DNA of 6,197 nt from Clostridiales bacterium (GCA_015055785.1 SVHQ01000113.1:1-6197); one strand, 5' to 3'; positions 1 to 4,879 are shown, counted from the stretch's first letter. Made by a program: numbers and translations. Notes: generated from the sequence alone by a model not told the origin.

Positions 1-32
1 CACATCTTTTTTATAATTGCAAGCATTTTTAC

Positions 33-44
33 GAACATTTGTTC
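33..44. promoter_or_regulatory. Candidate LexA (SOS) operator
   Basis: The site reads GAACATTTGTTC, a perfect 5-bp inverted repeat around a 2-base centre, preceded by C. This is close to the Gram-positive LexA/DinR box (CGAAC-N4-GTTC type). On the minus strand an AT-rich -10-like hexamer (TATAAA, 10-15) lies about 17 bases further on, so the dyad would cover the -35 position of a leftward promoter. The controlled gene would lie left of the window and cannot be seen. A chance dyad in AT-rich DNA is a real alternative. Confidence 0.33.
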
Positions 45-53
45 ATTTTTTAT

Positions 54-82
54 AAAAAAAGTCGAATTGGTTAAAATTCGAC
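54..82 (-). terminator. Rho-independent terminator
   Basis: A perfect 8-bp stem (GTCGAATT at 61-68, AATTCGAC at 75-82) with a 6-base loop is followed on the minus strand by seven T residues (54-60). It sits 31 bases past the stop codon of the small secreted-protein gene and closes the yihY-type gene/secreted-protein unit. Confidence 0.85.
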
Positions 83-113
83 TCGATTTATACAATATTT
101 TGTGGTTTTTTCT

Positions 114-509
114 TTATTTTTGTTTGAATTGCAAAGATAAAGTTTTCTCGCCTATCCCAACCGTGATATACAAAATCCCCTTTTTTAACGGAAATTCTCT
201 TTTTAAATAATTATTATCTTCGCTTATTAGCATGATTGTTTCCTTATCTTTATTATATTCATACTTCCCTTTCAACGTCTGTTTTTCTTTCCCTTTCTCG
301 CAAAAAGTCAATATAAATTTATTTTCTTTTTCCAACGTAAAGCAAACGTCTTCCAACGCATTTAAATAATCCACTCCGCCAAATAAAGCCTGCGTACATT
401 CGTATTCCCCTAAATAGGGTTTTGTAATATCCTTTAAGGAATGATCCTTCCAGCCAGAAAAAAGCATTGACAGAGTGCAAAGCAACGTAAAAATAGCAGT
501 TTTCATCAT
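114..509 (-). CDS. Small secreted or degenerate lipoprotein, unknown function
   Basis: This is a 131-residue protein of unrecognised family. Residues 3-19 form a short hydrophobic export signal behind a single Lys; the remainder is hydrophilic, with alternating charged and hydrophobic stretches (for example GKYEYNKDKETIML near 81-94) that suggest a small beta-rich extracytoplasmic domain. Cysteines lie at 11, 38, 56 and 70. The signal ends LFSGW at 16-20: a lipobox would be LFSGC, and TGG (Trp20) is one base from a Cys codon, so this may be a lipoprotein that lost its lipidation site, or simply a Sec signal. An AGGAG (516-520) lies 6 bases before the first of two adjacent ATGs. The gene follows the YihY/BrkB-family gene by 39 bases on the same strand, so co-transcription is likely. 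A 6-bp hairpin (513-528) overlaps the ribosome site. Its role is unknown. Confidence 0.75.
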   Translation of the reverse strand: MMKTAIFTLLCTLSMLFSGWKDHSLKDITKPYLGEYECTQALFGGVDYLNALEDVCFTLEKENKFILTFCEKGKEKQTLKGKYEYNKDKETIMLISEDNNYLKREFPLKKGILYITVGIGEKTLSLQFKQK

Positions 510-548
510 ATTATTCTCCTAAGAGAATTATGCGTTGTTTCTTCCGAT

Positions 549-1379
549 TTATACCTTTTCAGCTCTTTTCCTGCGTTTGTATTTTCGTTCATGTTGGCGC
601 TCCCGCGTAATTCTTTCACTGTTGATAATCACGCCGATTATAAAACAAATCATCAGCACGTACAGCCATAATAAAAATACAATCACCGTACTCAAAGTTC
701 CGTATAACCGCCCAACGTTGCCTATTTTTATATATATGGAAAAACCAATCAGCGCCAACGCCCAAGCACCGATTGTCACAAACGTACCCGGCAAAAACCG
801 TTTGAAATGGGTCTTATATGGACACACATACATATTTAATAAAAACACCAGTAAAAAGGATAATATCAGCAGTAAAAAATAGTCGGCAATCTTTTCCCAT
901 CCATACGGCAAAATTCGAGAAAAAAGAAACGCACCTAACGCGAAGAATAACAAAAAGGTGACAATTAACGTCATGAAAATCGTCCATAACAATAAAGCAC
1001 CTGCCCGCACGTGCAAGCCTTTTTTCGGGCGGCGATAGTCGTAAATAATTTCACCGCTTCGTCGCATTTGATAAAAAAAGGTCGTGGACGAATATAGTGT
1101 GGTTACAATTAAAACGACCGATACGCTCGCCGTTGCATTCGATGCTTCGCGCCTTACGTACGAAAGGACATTTTCTACTGAATCGAAAATCGGCAACGAA
1201 AAAATTCTGTCGGTGTTGATAGGCAATTTCCCAATAAGCAACGTAAGCCAAAAAGACAAAGGTACTATGGACATAATGAGGAAAAACACCAGCGTCCCTG
1301 CCAACGTTGAATATTTTTTTGCCGTTAATAATTGATATTTCTTTTTGAGATATAAATAGCACTTCCGTAAATAGTTCAT
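549..1379 (-). CDS. YihY/BrkB-family integral membrane protein
   Basis: The 276-residue length is typical of the YihY/virulence factor BrkB (UPF0761) family. Six hydrophobic segments are visible at about 27-50, 84-104, 127-153, 166-184, 199-219 and 229-252. Family hallmarks are the first-helix motif TLAGTLVFFLIMSIVPL (25-41), LPGT before helix 5 (196-199), and the YGTLSTVIVFLLWLY motif entering helix 6 (226-240), followed by a polar, highly basic tail (RKYKRRKR, 265-272). The protein should lie in the cytoplasmic membrane. The family's biochemical role is not settled; the old assignment as ribonuclease BN was withdrawn. No good Shine-Dalgarno precedes the ATG at 1379, but the N-terminal layout fits the family, so that start is kept. 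A terminator lies just upstream (1419-1450), implying its own promoter within 1380-1428, although no convincing -35/-10 pair is visible there. Confidence 0.9.
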   Translation of the reverse strand: MNYLRKCYLYLKKKYQLLTAKKYSTLAGTLVFFLIMSIVPLSFWLTLLIGKLPINTDRIFSLPIFDSVENVLSYVRREASNATASVSVVLIVTTLYSSTTFFYQMRRSGEIIYDYRRPKKGLHVRAGALLLWTIFMTLIVTFLLFFALGAFLFSRILPYGWEKIADYFLLLILSFLLVFLLNMYVCPYKTHFKRFLPGTFVTIGAWALALIGFSIYIKIGNVGRLYGTLSTVIVFLLWLYVLMICFIIGVIINSERITRERQHERKYKRRKRAEKV

Positions 1380-1418
1380 TGGATTATTATTGCTAATTAT
1401 TTGCTTTTCTAACCGTAA

Positions 1419-1450
1419 AATTTGAAAAGCGACGGTATTTCTACCATCGC
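1419..1450 (-). terminator. Rho-independent terminator of Cys-rich gene
   Basis: A 9-bp stem (1429-1437 with 1442-1450) closes a four-base loop. Read on the minus strand the stem is complete with one G-U wobble, the loop is GAAA (a GNRA tetraloop), and the tail is TTTT followed by CAAATTTT. Read on the plus strand the stem has a C-A mismatch, though a T-tract (1453-1461) is present. It therefore mainly serves the gene ending at 1485, 35 bases upstream. Confidence 0.8.
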
Positions 1451-1484
1451 TCTCTTTTTTTATCTTTTGCTAAGCCAACACAGC

Positions 1485-1901
1485 TTAAAACCAGCGGCGA
1501 CAGCTTTGGCGACGTTGACAGCCATATCCATAACCACAGCCACAACCACTATTCGTCGTTGCAGTCGACGCGTTTTGCGTAAGACCATTTAACGTATTGC
1601 CACAAAAAGTGACACACGTGAAACTTCCATTCCCGTTGTTACCCGTTGCCGTATCGTTGGAGTTTGTGTTATTGTTACCGCAACTATTCTGGCAGCAGTT
1701 GCAGCAATTATGACAGCAGTTGCAGTGGCAACAAGATGAACAACCGCAATTTGTTGCATTTCTCGCGTAAATATTTCCATTGCAACCACGACACATATAC
1801 TGCGTACCCCAACCGTTAGAATAATTCGTGGAGTTTGCATAAGATGCATAGTTACAATTGTTCAAAACACTGCTCGCACTTGCATTATAAAAATTGCACA
1901 T
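1485..1901 (-). CDS. Cysteine/asparagine-rich protein, coat-like or metal-binding candidate
   Basis: The 138-residue protein has 22 cysteines and 28 asparagines. An N-terminal Asn/Tyr/Ser part (1-35) is followed by a CxxC pair (37, 40), then a dense cluster of 14 cysteines between residues 52 and 74 mixing CC, CxC and CCH patterns with His59 and His64. A Gly/Asn/Thr linker with Cys96 and Cys100 follows, then a GCGCGYGYGC stretch (119-128) and an Arg-rich end. There is no signal peptide or membrane segment. The composition suggests disulfide cross-linking, as in spore coat proteins, or soft-metal binding; neither is proven. An AAGGA (1915-1919) lies 13 bases before the ATG, a promoter candidate is at 1944-1975, and a terminator follows at 1419-1450, so it is probably monocistronic. 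A shorter hydrophobic frame inside it (1589-1849) is judged a shadow. That it is a gene is fairly sure; its function is open. Confidence 0.75.
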   Translation of the reverse strand: MCNFYNASASSVLNNCNYASYANSTNYSNGWGTQYMCRGCNGNIYARNATNCGCSSCCHCNCCHNCCNCCQNSCGNNNTNSNDTATGNNGNGSFTCVTFCGNTLNGLTQNASTATTNSGCGCGYGYGCQRRQSCRRWF

Positions 1902-1943
1902 AATCGTATATCAATCCTTCTTGTGTATTTGAGGCGAACCTCT

Positions 1944-1975
1944 ATTATAATATATGCAAGCGTTTGTTTTTTCGT
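1944..1975 (-). promoter_or_regulatory. Promoter candidate for Cys-rich gene, SigK-like
   Basis: On the minus strand AC (1974-1975), 17 bases, then CATATATTA (1948-1956) fits the mother-cell sigma-K pattern AC-N16/17-CATANNNTA. An overlapping TATAAT (1944-1949) would suit sigma-A, but the matching -35 position is AAAAAA, a poor match. Transcription would start about 35-40 bases before the ATG at 1901. The match is short and the DNA is AT-rich, so chance is possible. Confidence 0.4.
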
Positions 1976-1988
1976 TATTATATAATTA

Positions 1989-2114
1989 TCATAAAAGAAC
2001 AACCGTAGAAAATTCTGTGGTATCATTCTTGTTGTAATAAGTTAATCTTTCCCCGTTCTTTAATTTAAAATATCGCCAACACCGTTTAATGCCTACAATT
2101 TTTATAGAATACAT
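1989..2114 (-). CDS. 41-residue open frame, possible mgtC tail remnant
   Basis: A 41-codon frame runs from ATG at 2114 to TGA at 1989. The product begins MYSIKIVGIKRCWRYFKL, is basic, and has no recognisable domain. AAGGAG touches the ATG with no spacer, which is too close for normal initiation. The frame overlaps the end of the mgtC remnant by 13 bases in another frame. If a single base were restored near 2128, the mgtC frame would run straight into it (HRKYFRHKEMYSIK...). It may therefore be the frameshifted C-terminal end of the decayed gene rather than a separate small gene. I do not recognise it. Confidence 0.25.
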   Translation of the reverse strand: MYSIKIVGIKRCWRYFKLKNGERLTYYNKNDTTEFSTVVLL

Positions 2115-2405
2115 CTCCTTATGGCGAAAATATTTCTATGCAAGCACCATTGAATAAAGGCCAAAATAAATATTGCGATAATAGCGATTAGCCATAAACC
2201 ACCACAAGCCATACCGATGACTGTAGTTGTCCACACACCCACCGTCGTCGTAAGACCATGTATCTCATTCTTTCTATACACAATAATCCCTGCCCAAAAA
2301 AACAATCTCTGCAAAAATTTGTGCTGCTACACGGGCAAAATCCGCCTCTGCGTCGAATGCAAATTATGAAATAATCATCATGAGCGCCGAACCAGAAGAA
2401 ACAAT
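2102..2405 (-). pseudogene. Decayed MgtC/SapB-family membrane protein gene
   Basis: Two reading frames together give the core of an MgtC/SapB-family protein. The first (from 2405) reads IVSSGSALMMIIS, a TAA stop (2364-2366), then FAFDAEADFARVAAQIFAE and IVFLG. The second (to 2102) resumes AGIIVYRKNEIHGLTTTVG, continues VWTTTVIGMACGGLWLIAI and ends IAIFILAFIQW. The family pattern GSALM...ARVAAQIV-GIGFLGAGTI...GLTTA-GLW-TAAIG is clear. One in-frame stop and a frameshift near 2290-2296, consistent with loss of two bases in the FLGAG codons, break it. The N-terminal helix and the PAGLRTH region upstream of 2405 cannot be reconstructed with confidence. Intact relatives are inner-membrane proteins linked to magnesium limitation and intracellular survival. 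No product is expected here. Whether the remnant continues into the frame at 1989-2114 is unresolved. Confidence 0.82.
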
Positions 2406-2572
2406 GGTATAATTTCATAATCATGAAGTGTGTAATTTTCAGTTTAATGAAAACAAAATCGCCGCTTTTACTATCTATCAATTACGTTAAGAATAACATA
2501 GTCCGCCTGCGTTCAATCAATCATTTTTTAATTAAACGCATACACGCCCCTATCAAATTGTTAAAATTGGTC

Positions 2573-2619
2573 AAAAAAATAAAGCCTCTCGTATTTGAAA
2601 CGTTCAAGTATGAGAGGCT
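2573..2619 (-). terminator. Rho-independent terminator of short transcript
   Basis: A 17-bp stem (2583-2599 with 2603-2619) surrounds a 3-base loop; on the minus strand it has two A-C mismatches and is followed by TTTATTTTTTT (2573-2583). On the plus strand the two mismatches become G-U wobbles, but the tail is poor in T, so the minus orientation is preferred. It ends the unit that starts near 2787. Confidence 0.75.
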
Positions 2620-2625
2620 CTTTGG

Positions 2626-2763
2626 CTATTTTCTTATTCCCATTCGCTTAAAATCCGAATATATAGGCACTGATTGAACCCATTGTTGAAATTTCTTATA
2701 GATTTCCTCTACCTTTTTCAGCCTAATATTTCCCCTTTGAAAAATATCGGTATCAAAACGGTA
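2626..2763 (-). pseudogene. Start-less 45-codon frame in orphan transcript
   Basis: The open frame between TGA (2764-2766) and TAG (2626-2628) encodes DTDIFQRGNIRLKKVEEIYK and, further on, QQWVQSVPIYSDFKRMGIRK, an amphipathic, Lys-rich composition that looks like real protein rather than random AT-rich translation. It has no ATG, GTG or TTG near its start; only CTG and ATT codons follow an AAAGGGG that could act as a ribosome site. An 11-bp tandem duplication lies at its 5' end. Removing one copy would join this frame to an upstream frame (AILRPSKRNRAVDTDIF...), so a duplication-induced frameshift is one explanation. The protein family is not recognised. Confidence 0.35.
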
Positions 2764-2767
2764 TCAA
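2746..2767. repeat. 11-bp tandem duplication
   Basis: Two adjacent 11-base units, ATCGGTATCAA (2746-2756) and AACGGTATCAA (2757-2767), differ at one position. Eleven is not a multiple of three, so the duplication shifts the minus-strand reading frame that crosses it. It lies 20-41 bases inside the predicted transcript that starts near 2787. Confidence 0.8.
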
Positions 2768-2793
2768 CAGCCCTATTCCTTTTACTTGGTCGT

Positions 2794-2822
2794 AGTATAG
2801 CATACTCAAAAATAAATTGCAA
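2794..2822 (-). promoter_or_regulatory. Sigma-A promoter with extended -10
   Basis: On the minus strand -35 TTGCAA (2817-2822) is separated by 17 bases from -10 TATACT (2794-2799), which is preceded by TGC as an extended -10 element. The predicted start is A at 2787. It drives the short unit ending at the 2573 terminator, not any intact gene. Confidence 0.7.
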
Positions 2823-2890
2823 GTGGTTTGCAAAAGAAAAATGAAAGTTTTTTCCGCCAAAAAAGTAGGGTAGAAAAAAAACAGGAGAAA

Positions 2891-3069
2891 GAGTTTGGGT
2901 TGCGGACGCCCCTTACTCGGTTCAGAGCATCGGTCAATGCCCGCTGCTTCAAGGCGTTCACGCATTTTGGCCCAGTGGGTTACGATTCAGCGCATTGTGT
3001 CAAGCCGTGGGTTACAAATACACAAACTCCGCAAAAATAAAAGGATTTTGGTGGGTTGTGGAGTGGGTT
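2891..3069. repeat. GC-rich block with GGGTT motifs, bounded by 7-bp inverted repeat
   Basis: About half the bases in 2891-3029 are G or C, against roughly 30 percent on either side. This block is bounded by the inverted repeat GAGTTTG (2891-2897) and CAAACTC (3023-3029). The motif (G/T)TGGGTT(A/G) occurs five times in the block and its right flank, with GGGTT at 2897, 2977, 3009, 3053 and 3065; GTGGGTTAC is exact at 2975 and 3007. Open frames cross it on both strands (for example 2753-2965 minus, 2895-3113 plus, both without convincing starts), and none is recognised. It could be a dispersed intergenic repeat, a structured RNA or remnant coding DNA. Confidence 0.5.
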
Positions 3070-3087
3070 GCTTATTATTTCGAGCGT

Positions 3088-4182
3088 TTATTTGCTTAAA
3101 ACGTATTTTATGATTTGGATAATTTCCTTACAGTCTTTCAACGACAGTTTTATTTCTTTTGCAATTTTTAACAAATCTTCTTCCGTTGGTTGCCCATTAC
3201 CCAAAACCGTCATTTCGTGTTCTGGCTTATTCAGCGTAGGCGTAATATCATATGCAGGCGAAAGCTCGTAACCGCCCTTTTGCTCGTTGTAGAGAAACGC
3301 AAAATTTTTACCGTGGTCATCGCGATTGCCGTACAAAACGTTGAAACACATTCTGCGATACGCTTCATACAAATCGTCCTTATCTATGCAAATTTCTTTA
3401 ACAACCTGAAAGAAATGCATATAGTCCAAGTTGGGAACTTTATGCGTAGTTTCAAGCAAGGATGCCAAAGAAATCATATGCACTCGCTTTTCCCCTTGTC
3501 TATCAAAACGTTTTGTTCCAAAATACCCCGAACAAAGTTTTGACGGATACAGCTTAAACTCGTTGACATTGATTCCACAAGCACGCGCAAGTTTATTTGC
3601 TTGCACTTCCCTCTCCCCAATATTTTTCGGATCGTAATTGCAAGGGAATTTTATAATCCAAGACTCGCCGTCAATTTTTACGTGCGCTTTCGGTCTTGCA
3701 CCGCCGCTTGAACCGCCCAAACGGTAAACTTCGTCTAAATTGACGTTATCAGTTTCATCGTCAAGAATTTTCTCCGCTTCGCTTGCGATAAAATCCAAAT
3801 CAAAATTGTCCGTTTCGTCATCGGCTATTTGCGTCGGCTCATAAGTCAAAGCTCCCAAACCACTACCGCTAATAAGTGTTAGTTTAGTAAGCGGAGAAAG
3901 TCTATCCGCATTAATGCCCTGCTTGGCAAGCATTCTGCGAACGAGAAGTTCACCCCAACCATCGGGCAGAGAATCGTGGAATACCCCATATAATCCCCCA
4001 AAGGTCGCCTTGCTCGAACGATATATTTTATTCGATAACGGCAAAGAAAGCGGAGAAATGCTAAAACCGTTTTTTACCCATTTTTCGTCGTATTGAAAGG
4101 CAATCCCATCGTCCAAATCCGCAAGATAGCCCACCGTTTCGCCATTATATTTGACTGTAAGTTTTTTAACCTTGCTAATCAT
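3088..4182 (-). CDS. hipA: HipA-family serine/threonine kinase toxin
   Basis: The 364-residue protein has an N-terminal HipA/Couple_hipA region (about 1-115, with FHDSLPDGWGELL at 68-80 and ISGSGLGALTYEP at 104-116) followed by a HipA_C kinase fold. Visible kinase features are the Gly/Ser-rich LGGSSGGARPK loop (155-165; Ser158/159 lie where E. coli HipA carries its autophosphorylated Ser150), ATP-binding Lys178 in WIIKFP, FGTKRFDR (221-228), catalytic NRDDHGKNF (286-294, Asp289) and metal-binding YDI (311-313). All key residues are present, so it is probably active. E. coli HipA (about 440 residues) phosphorylates glutamyl-tRNA synthetase and causes dormancy; whether that target holds here is unknown. 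An acidic decapeptide DDETDN-x2-LD occurs twice (121-130, 141-150). ATG overlaps the hipB stop as ATGA; AAAGGA lies 9 bases upstream. No terminator follows the stop. Confidence 0.95.
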   Translation of the reverse strand: MISKVKKLTVKYNGETVGYLADLDDGIAFQYDEKWVKNGFSISPLSLPLSNKIYRSSKATFGGLYGVFHDSLPDGWGELLVRRMLAKQGINADRLSPLTKLTLISGSGLGALTYEPTQIADDETDNFDLDFIASEAEKILDDETDNVNLDEVYRLGGSSGGARPKAHVKIDGESWIIKFPCNYDPKNIGEREVQANKLARACGINVNEFKLYPSKLCSGYFGTKRFDRQGEKRVHMISLASLLETTHKVPNLDYMHFFQVVKEICIDKDDLYEAYRRMCFNVLYGNRDDHGKNFAFLYNEQKGGYELSPAYDITPTLNKPEHEMTVLGNGQPTEEDLLKIAKEIKLSLKDCKEIIQIIKYVLSK

Positions 4183-4469
4183 CCTTCAAAATCCTTTAAG
4201 TTTGTTATCGACGAGCCCTTGAACAACTCTTCAAAATCTTTCAAGCAATGAAGCGCATGCGCTATCTTCAATAGCGAAACGAGAGATATTTCCCCCGTTG
4301 ATTCAAAGCGACGAATAGATGCGTAACTAACGCCCGATTGTTCCGCAAGGGCCTTTTGCGAAATCTTCATAGCCTTGCGTTTTTTCTTCACGCGCGCGAC
4401 CATATTATTTAATACGCTTTCTTCTGTAAGCGCATTCACAAATTGTCCTATATCAAAATTCCGTACCAT
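4179..4469 (-). CDS. hipB: HipB-type XRE antitoxin and repressor
   Basis: The 96-residue protein carries an XRE helix-turn-helix domain (about 24-80: VARVKKKRKAMKISQKALAE, then QSGVSYASIRRFESTGEIS with the recognition helix near 46-55). A short acidic N-terminal extension and a C-terminal tail (SSITNLKDFEG) flank it; such tails in this family often contact the partner. It should bind HipA, neutralise it and repress the operon. Its stop overlaps the hipA ATG (ATGA, 4179-4182), which couples translation. The promoter at 4479-4507 predicts an mRNA start about 3 bases before this ATG, so translation is probably leaderless. A downstream ATG (codon 23) would leave the domain nearly intact but lacks a good ribosome site. 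The N-terminal extension and the fit to the promoter favour 4469. Confidence 0.93.
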   Translation of the reverse strand: MVRNFDIGQFVNALTEESVLNNMVARVKKKRKAMKISQKALAEQSGVSYASIRRFESTGEISLVSLLKIAHALHCLKDFEELFKGSSITNLKDFEG

Positions 4470-4478
4470 AGTGCTATT

Positions 4479-4507
4479 ATTTTAGCATATCACATCGCTT
4501 TTGTCAA
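4479..4507 (-). promoter_or_regulatory. hipBA promoter (leaderless)
   Basis: On the minus strand a perfect TTGACA (4502-4507), a 17-base spacer, and TAAAAT (4479-4484) preceded by TGC form a near-consensus sigma-A promoter with extended -10. The expected start is A at 4472, three bases before the hipB ATG. Confidence 0.87.
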
Positions 4508-4510
4508 GAT

Positions 4511-4532
4511 AATTGCTTATATTTAGGCAATT
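4511..4532. promoter_or_regulatory. Candidate HipB operator dyad
   Basis: Inverted arms AATTGC (4511-4516) and GCAATT (4527-4532), separated by 10 bases, lie immediately upstream of the hipBA -35. HipB-type repressors bind dyads near their own promoter. The arms do not match the E. coli TATCC-N8-GGATA site, so this is a positional inference. Confidence 0.33.
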
Positions 4533-4552
4533 TATTTATTGAACATAAAAAT

Positions 4553-4591
4553 AAAACATCTATTAAGATTTTTGTTCCAAATAGATGTTTT
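4553..4591. terminator. Bidirectional-looking rho-independent terminator
   Basis: A perfect 12-bp stem (4553-4564 with 4580-4591, AAAACATCTATT and AATAGATGTTTT) encloses a 15-base loop. T-rich tails follow on both strands (minus: TTTTATTTTTATG; plus: TTTTTCATTTTTATT). On the minus strand it ends transcription from the uxaA side and insulates hipBA, whose promoter begins 46 bases further on. Confidence 0.78.
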
Positions 4592-4879
4592 TCATTTTTA
4601 TTCGATTTACTATGTTAAATTGTGTTTTATACGCAGCTCCGCGCGGTCTTTCTTCCACCGCAATTTAATTTTTCTCCTTATCAAAAGTATTCTTTTGTAT
4701 TTTTTAAATCTTCCATATTCATACAGAGGTGGATTCGAAGCAAAGATGTCTTCTGTAACCCTTTATTTTAAAGGGATTCAGAGACACGCTCCACAAACGC
4801 TCCAAGTCAACTTTTATTCATTTAATTATCATCAATCATTATTTTATGGAGCGCAATTTAATAATTCCTTCAAATTTCC
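4592..4879. other. Gene-poor uxaA 3' region with hairpins and CGCTCCA repeats
   Basis: About 290 bases separate the uxaA stop from the terminator at 4553-4591. Visible structure: two direct copies of ACGCTCCA (4786-4793, 4797-4804) and an inverted TGGAGCG (4847-4853); a 7-bp hairpin CCCTTTA/TAAAGGG (4759-4775) without a T-tail; and a small GC-rich patch (4631-4661) with a 5-bp stem GCGGT/ACCGC. On the minus strand AAGGAG (4674-4679) lies 10 bases before a TTG opening a 17-codon frame (4610-4663, MRWKKDRAELRIKHNLT). Its start is weak and the frame is tiny, so it is not called a gene. Confidence 0.5.

Larger units (their letters stand above)
2573..2787 (-). other. Predicted ~215-nt orphan transcript (sRNA or broken small gene)
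   Basis: A good minus-strand promoter (2794-2822) predicts a start near 2787, and a strong terminator ends at 2573, leaving a transcript of about 215 bases with no canonical gene. It contains a purine-rich AAAAGGAATAGGG leader, an 11-bp tandem repeat, and a 45-codon open frame lacking ATG, GTG or TTG at its start (2626-2763). It could be a regulatory RNA, or the message of a small gene whose start has been disrupted. I recognise no known RNA family, and no fold typical of 6S, SRP or tmRNA was seen by eye. Confidence 0.5.

Noticed and set aside
1051..1362. Frames on both strands inside the YihY/BrkB-family gene (also 535-882 plus, 1084-1335 plus)
   Set aside because: They are shadows of the well-supported membrane protein gene.
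1589..1849. Hydrophobic 86-codon frame inside the cysteine-rich gene
   Set aside because: It is wholly inside the longer frame, which alone has the ribosome site, promoter region and correctly placed terminator.
2423..2677. Plus-strand 84-codon frame with an extended -10-like TATAAT (2408-2413) just upstream
   Set aside because: It has no ribosome site and no -35, crosses the 17-bp terminator hairpin and the start-less minus frame, and shows only basic/hydrophobic AT-rich composition.
2746..2767. CRISPR or att-site reading of the CGGTATCAA repeats
   Set aside because: There are only two directly adjacent copies with no spacer and no integrase or cas gene nearby, so a simple tandem duplication explains them.
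2753..2965. Minus-strand 70-codon frame (MRERLEAAGIDRCSEPSKGR...)
   Set aside because: Its first 25 residues look protein-like, but the rest translates poly-T and the orphan promoter, and no ribosome site is visible. A remnant is possible but cannot be supported.
2828..3113. Plus-strand frames across the GC-rich block, one with AGGAG 7 bases before a TTG (2895)
   Set aside because: They need TTG starts, overlap each other and the orphan promoter region, and match no family I know. They are kept only as part of the repeat block.
4725..4760. tRNA-like T-arm (TTCGAATCC on the minus strand)
   Set aside because: The five bases on either side of the loop do not pair, and no acceptor, D or anticodon arm can be formed around it.
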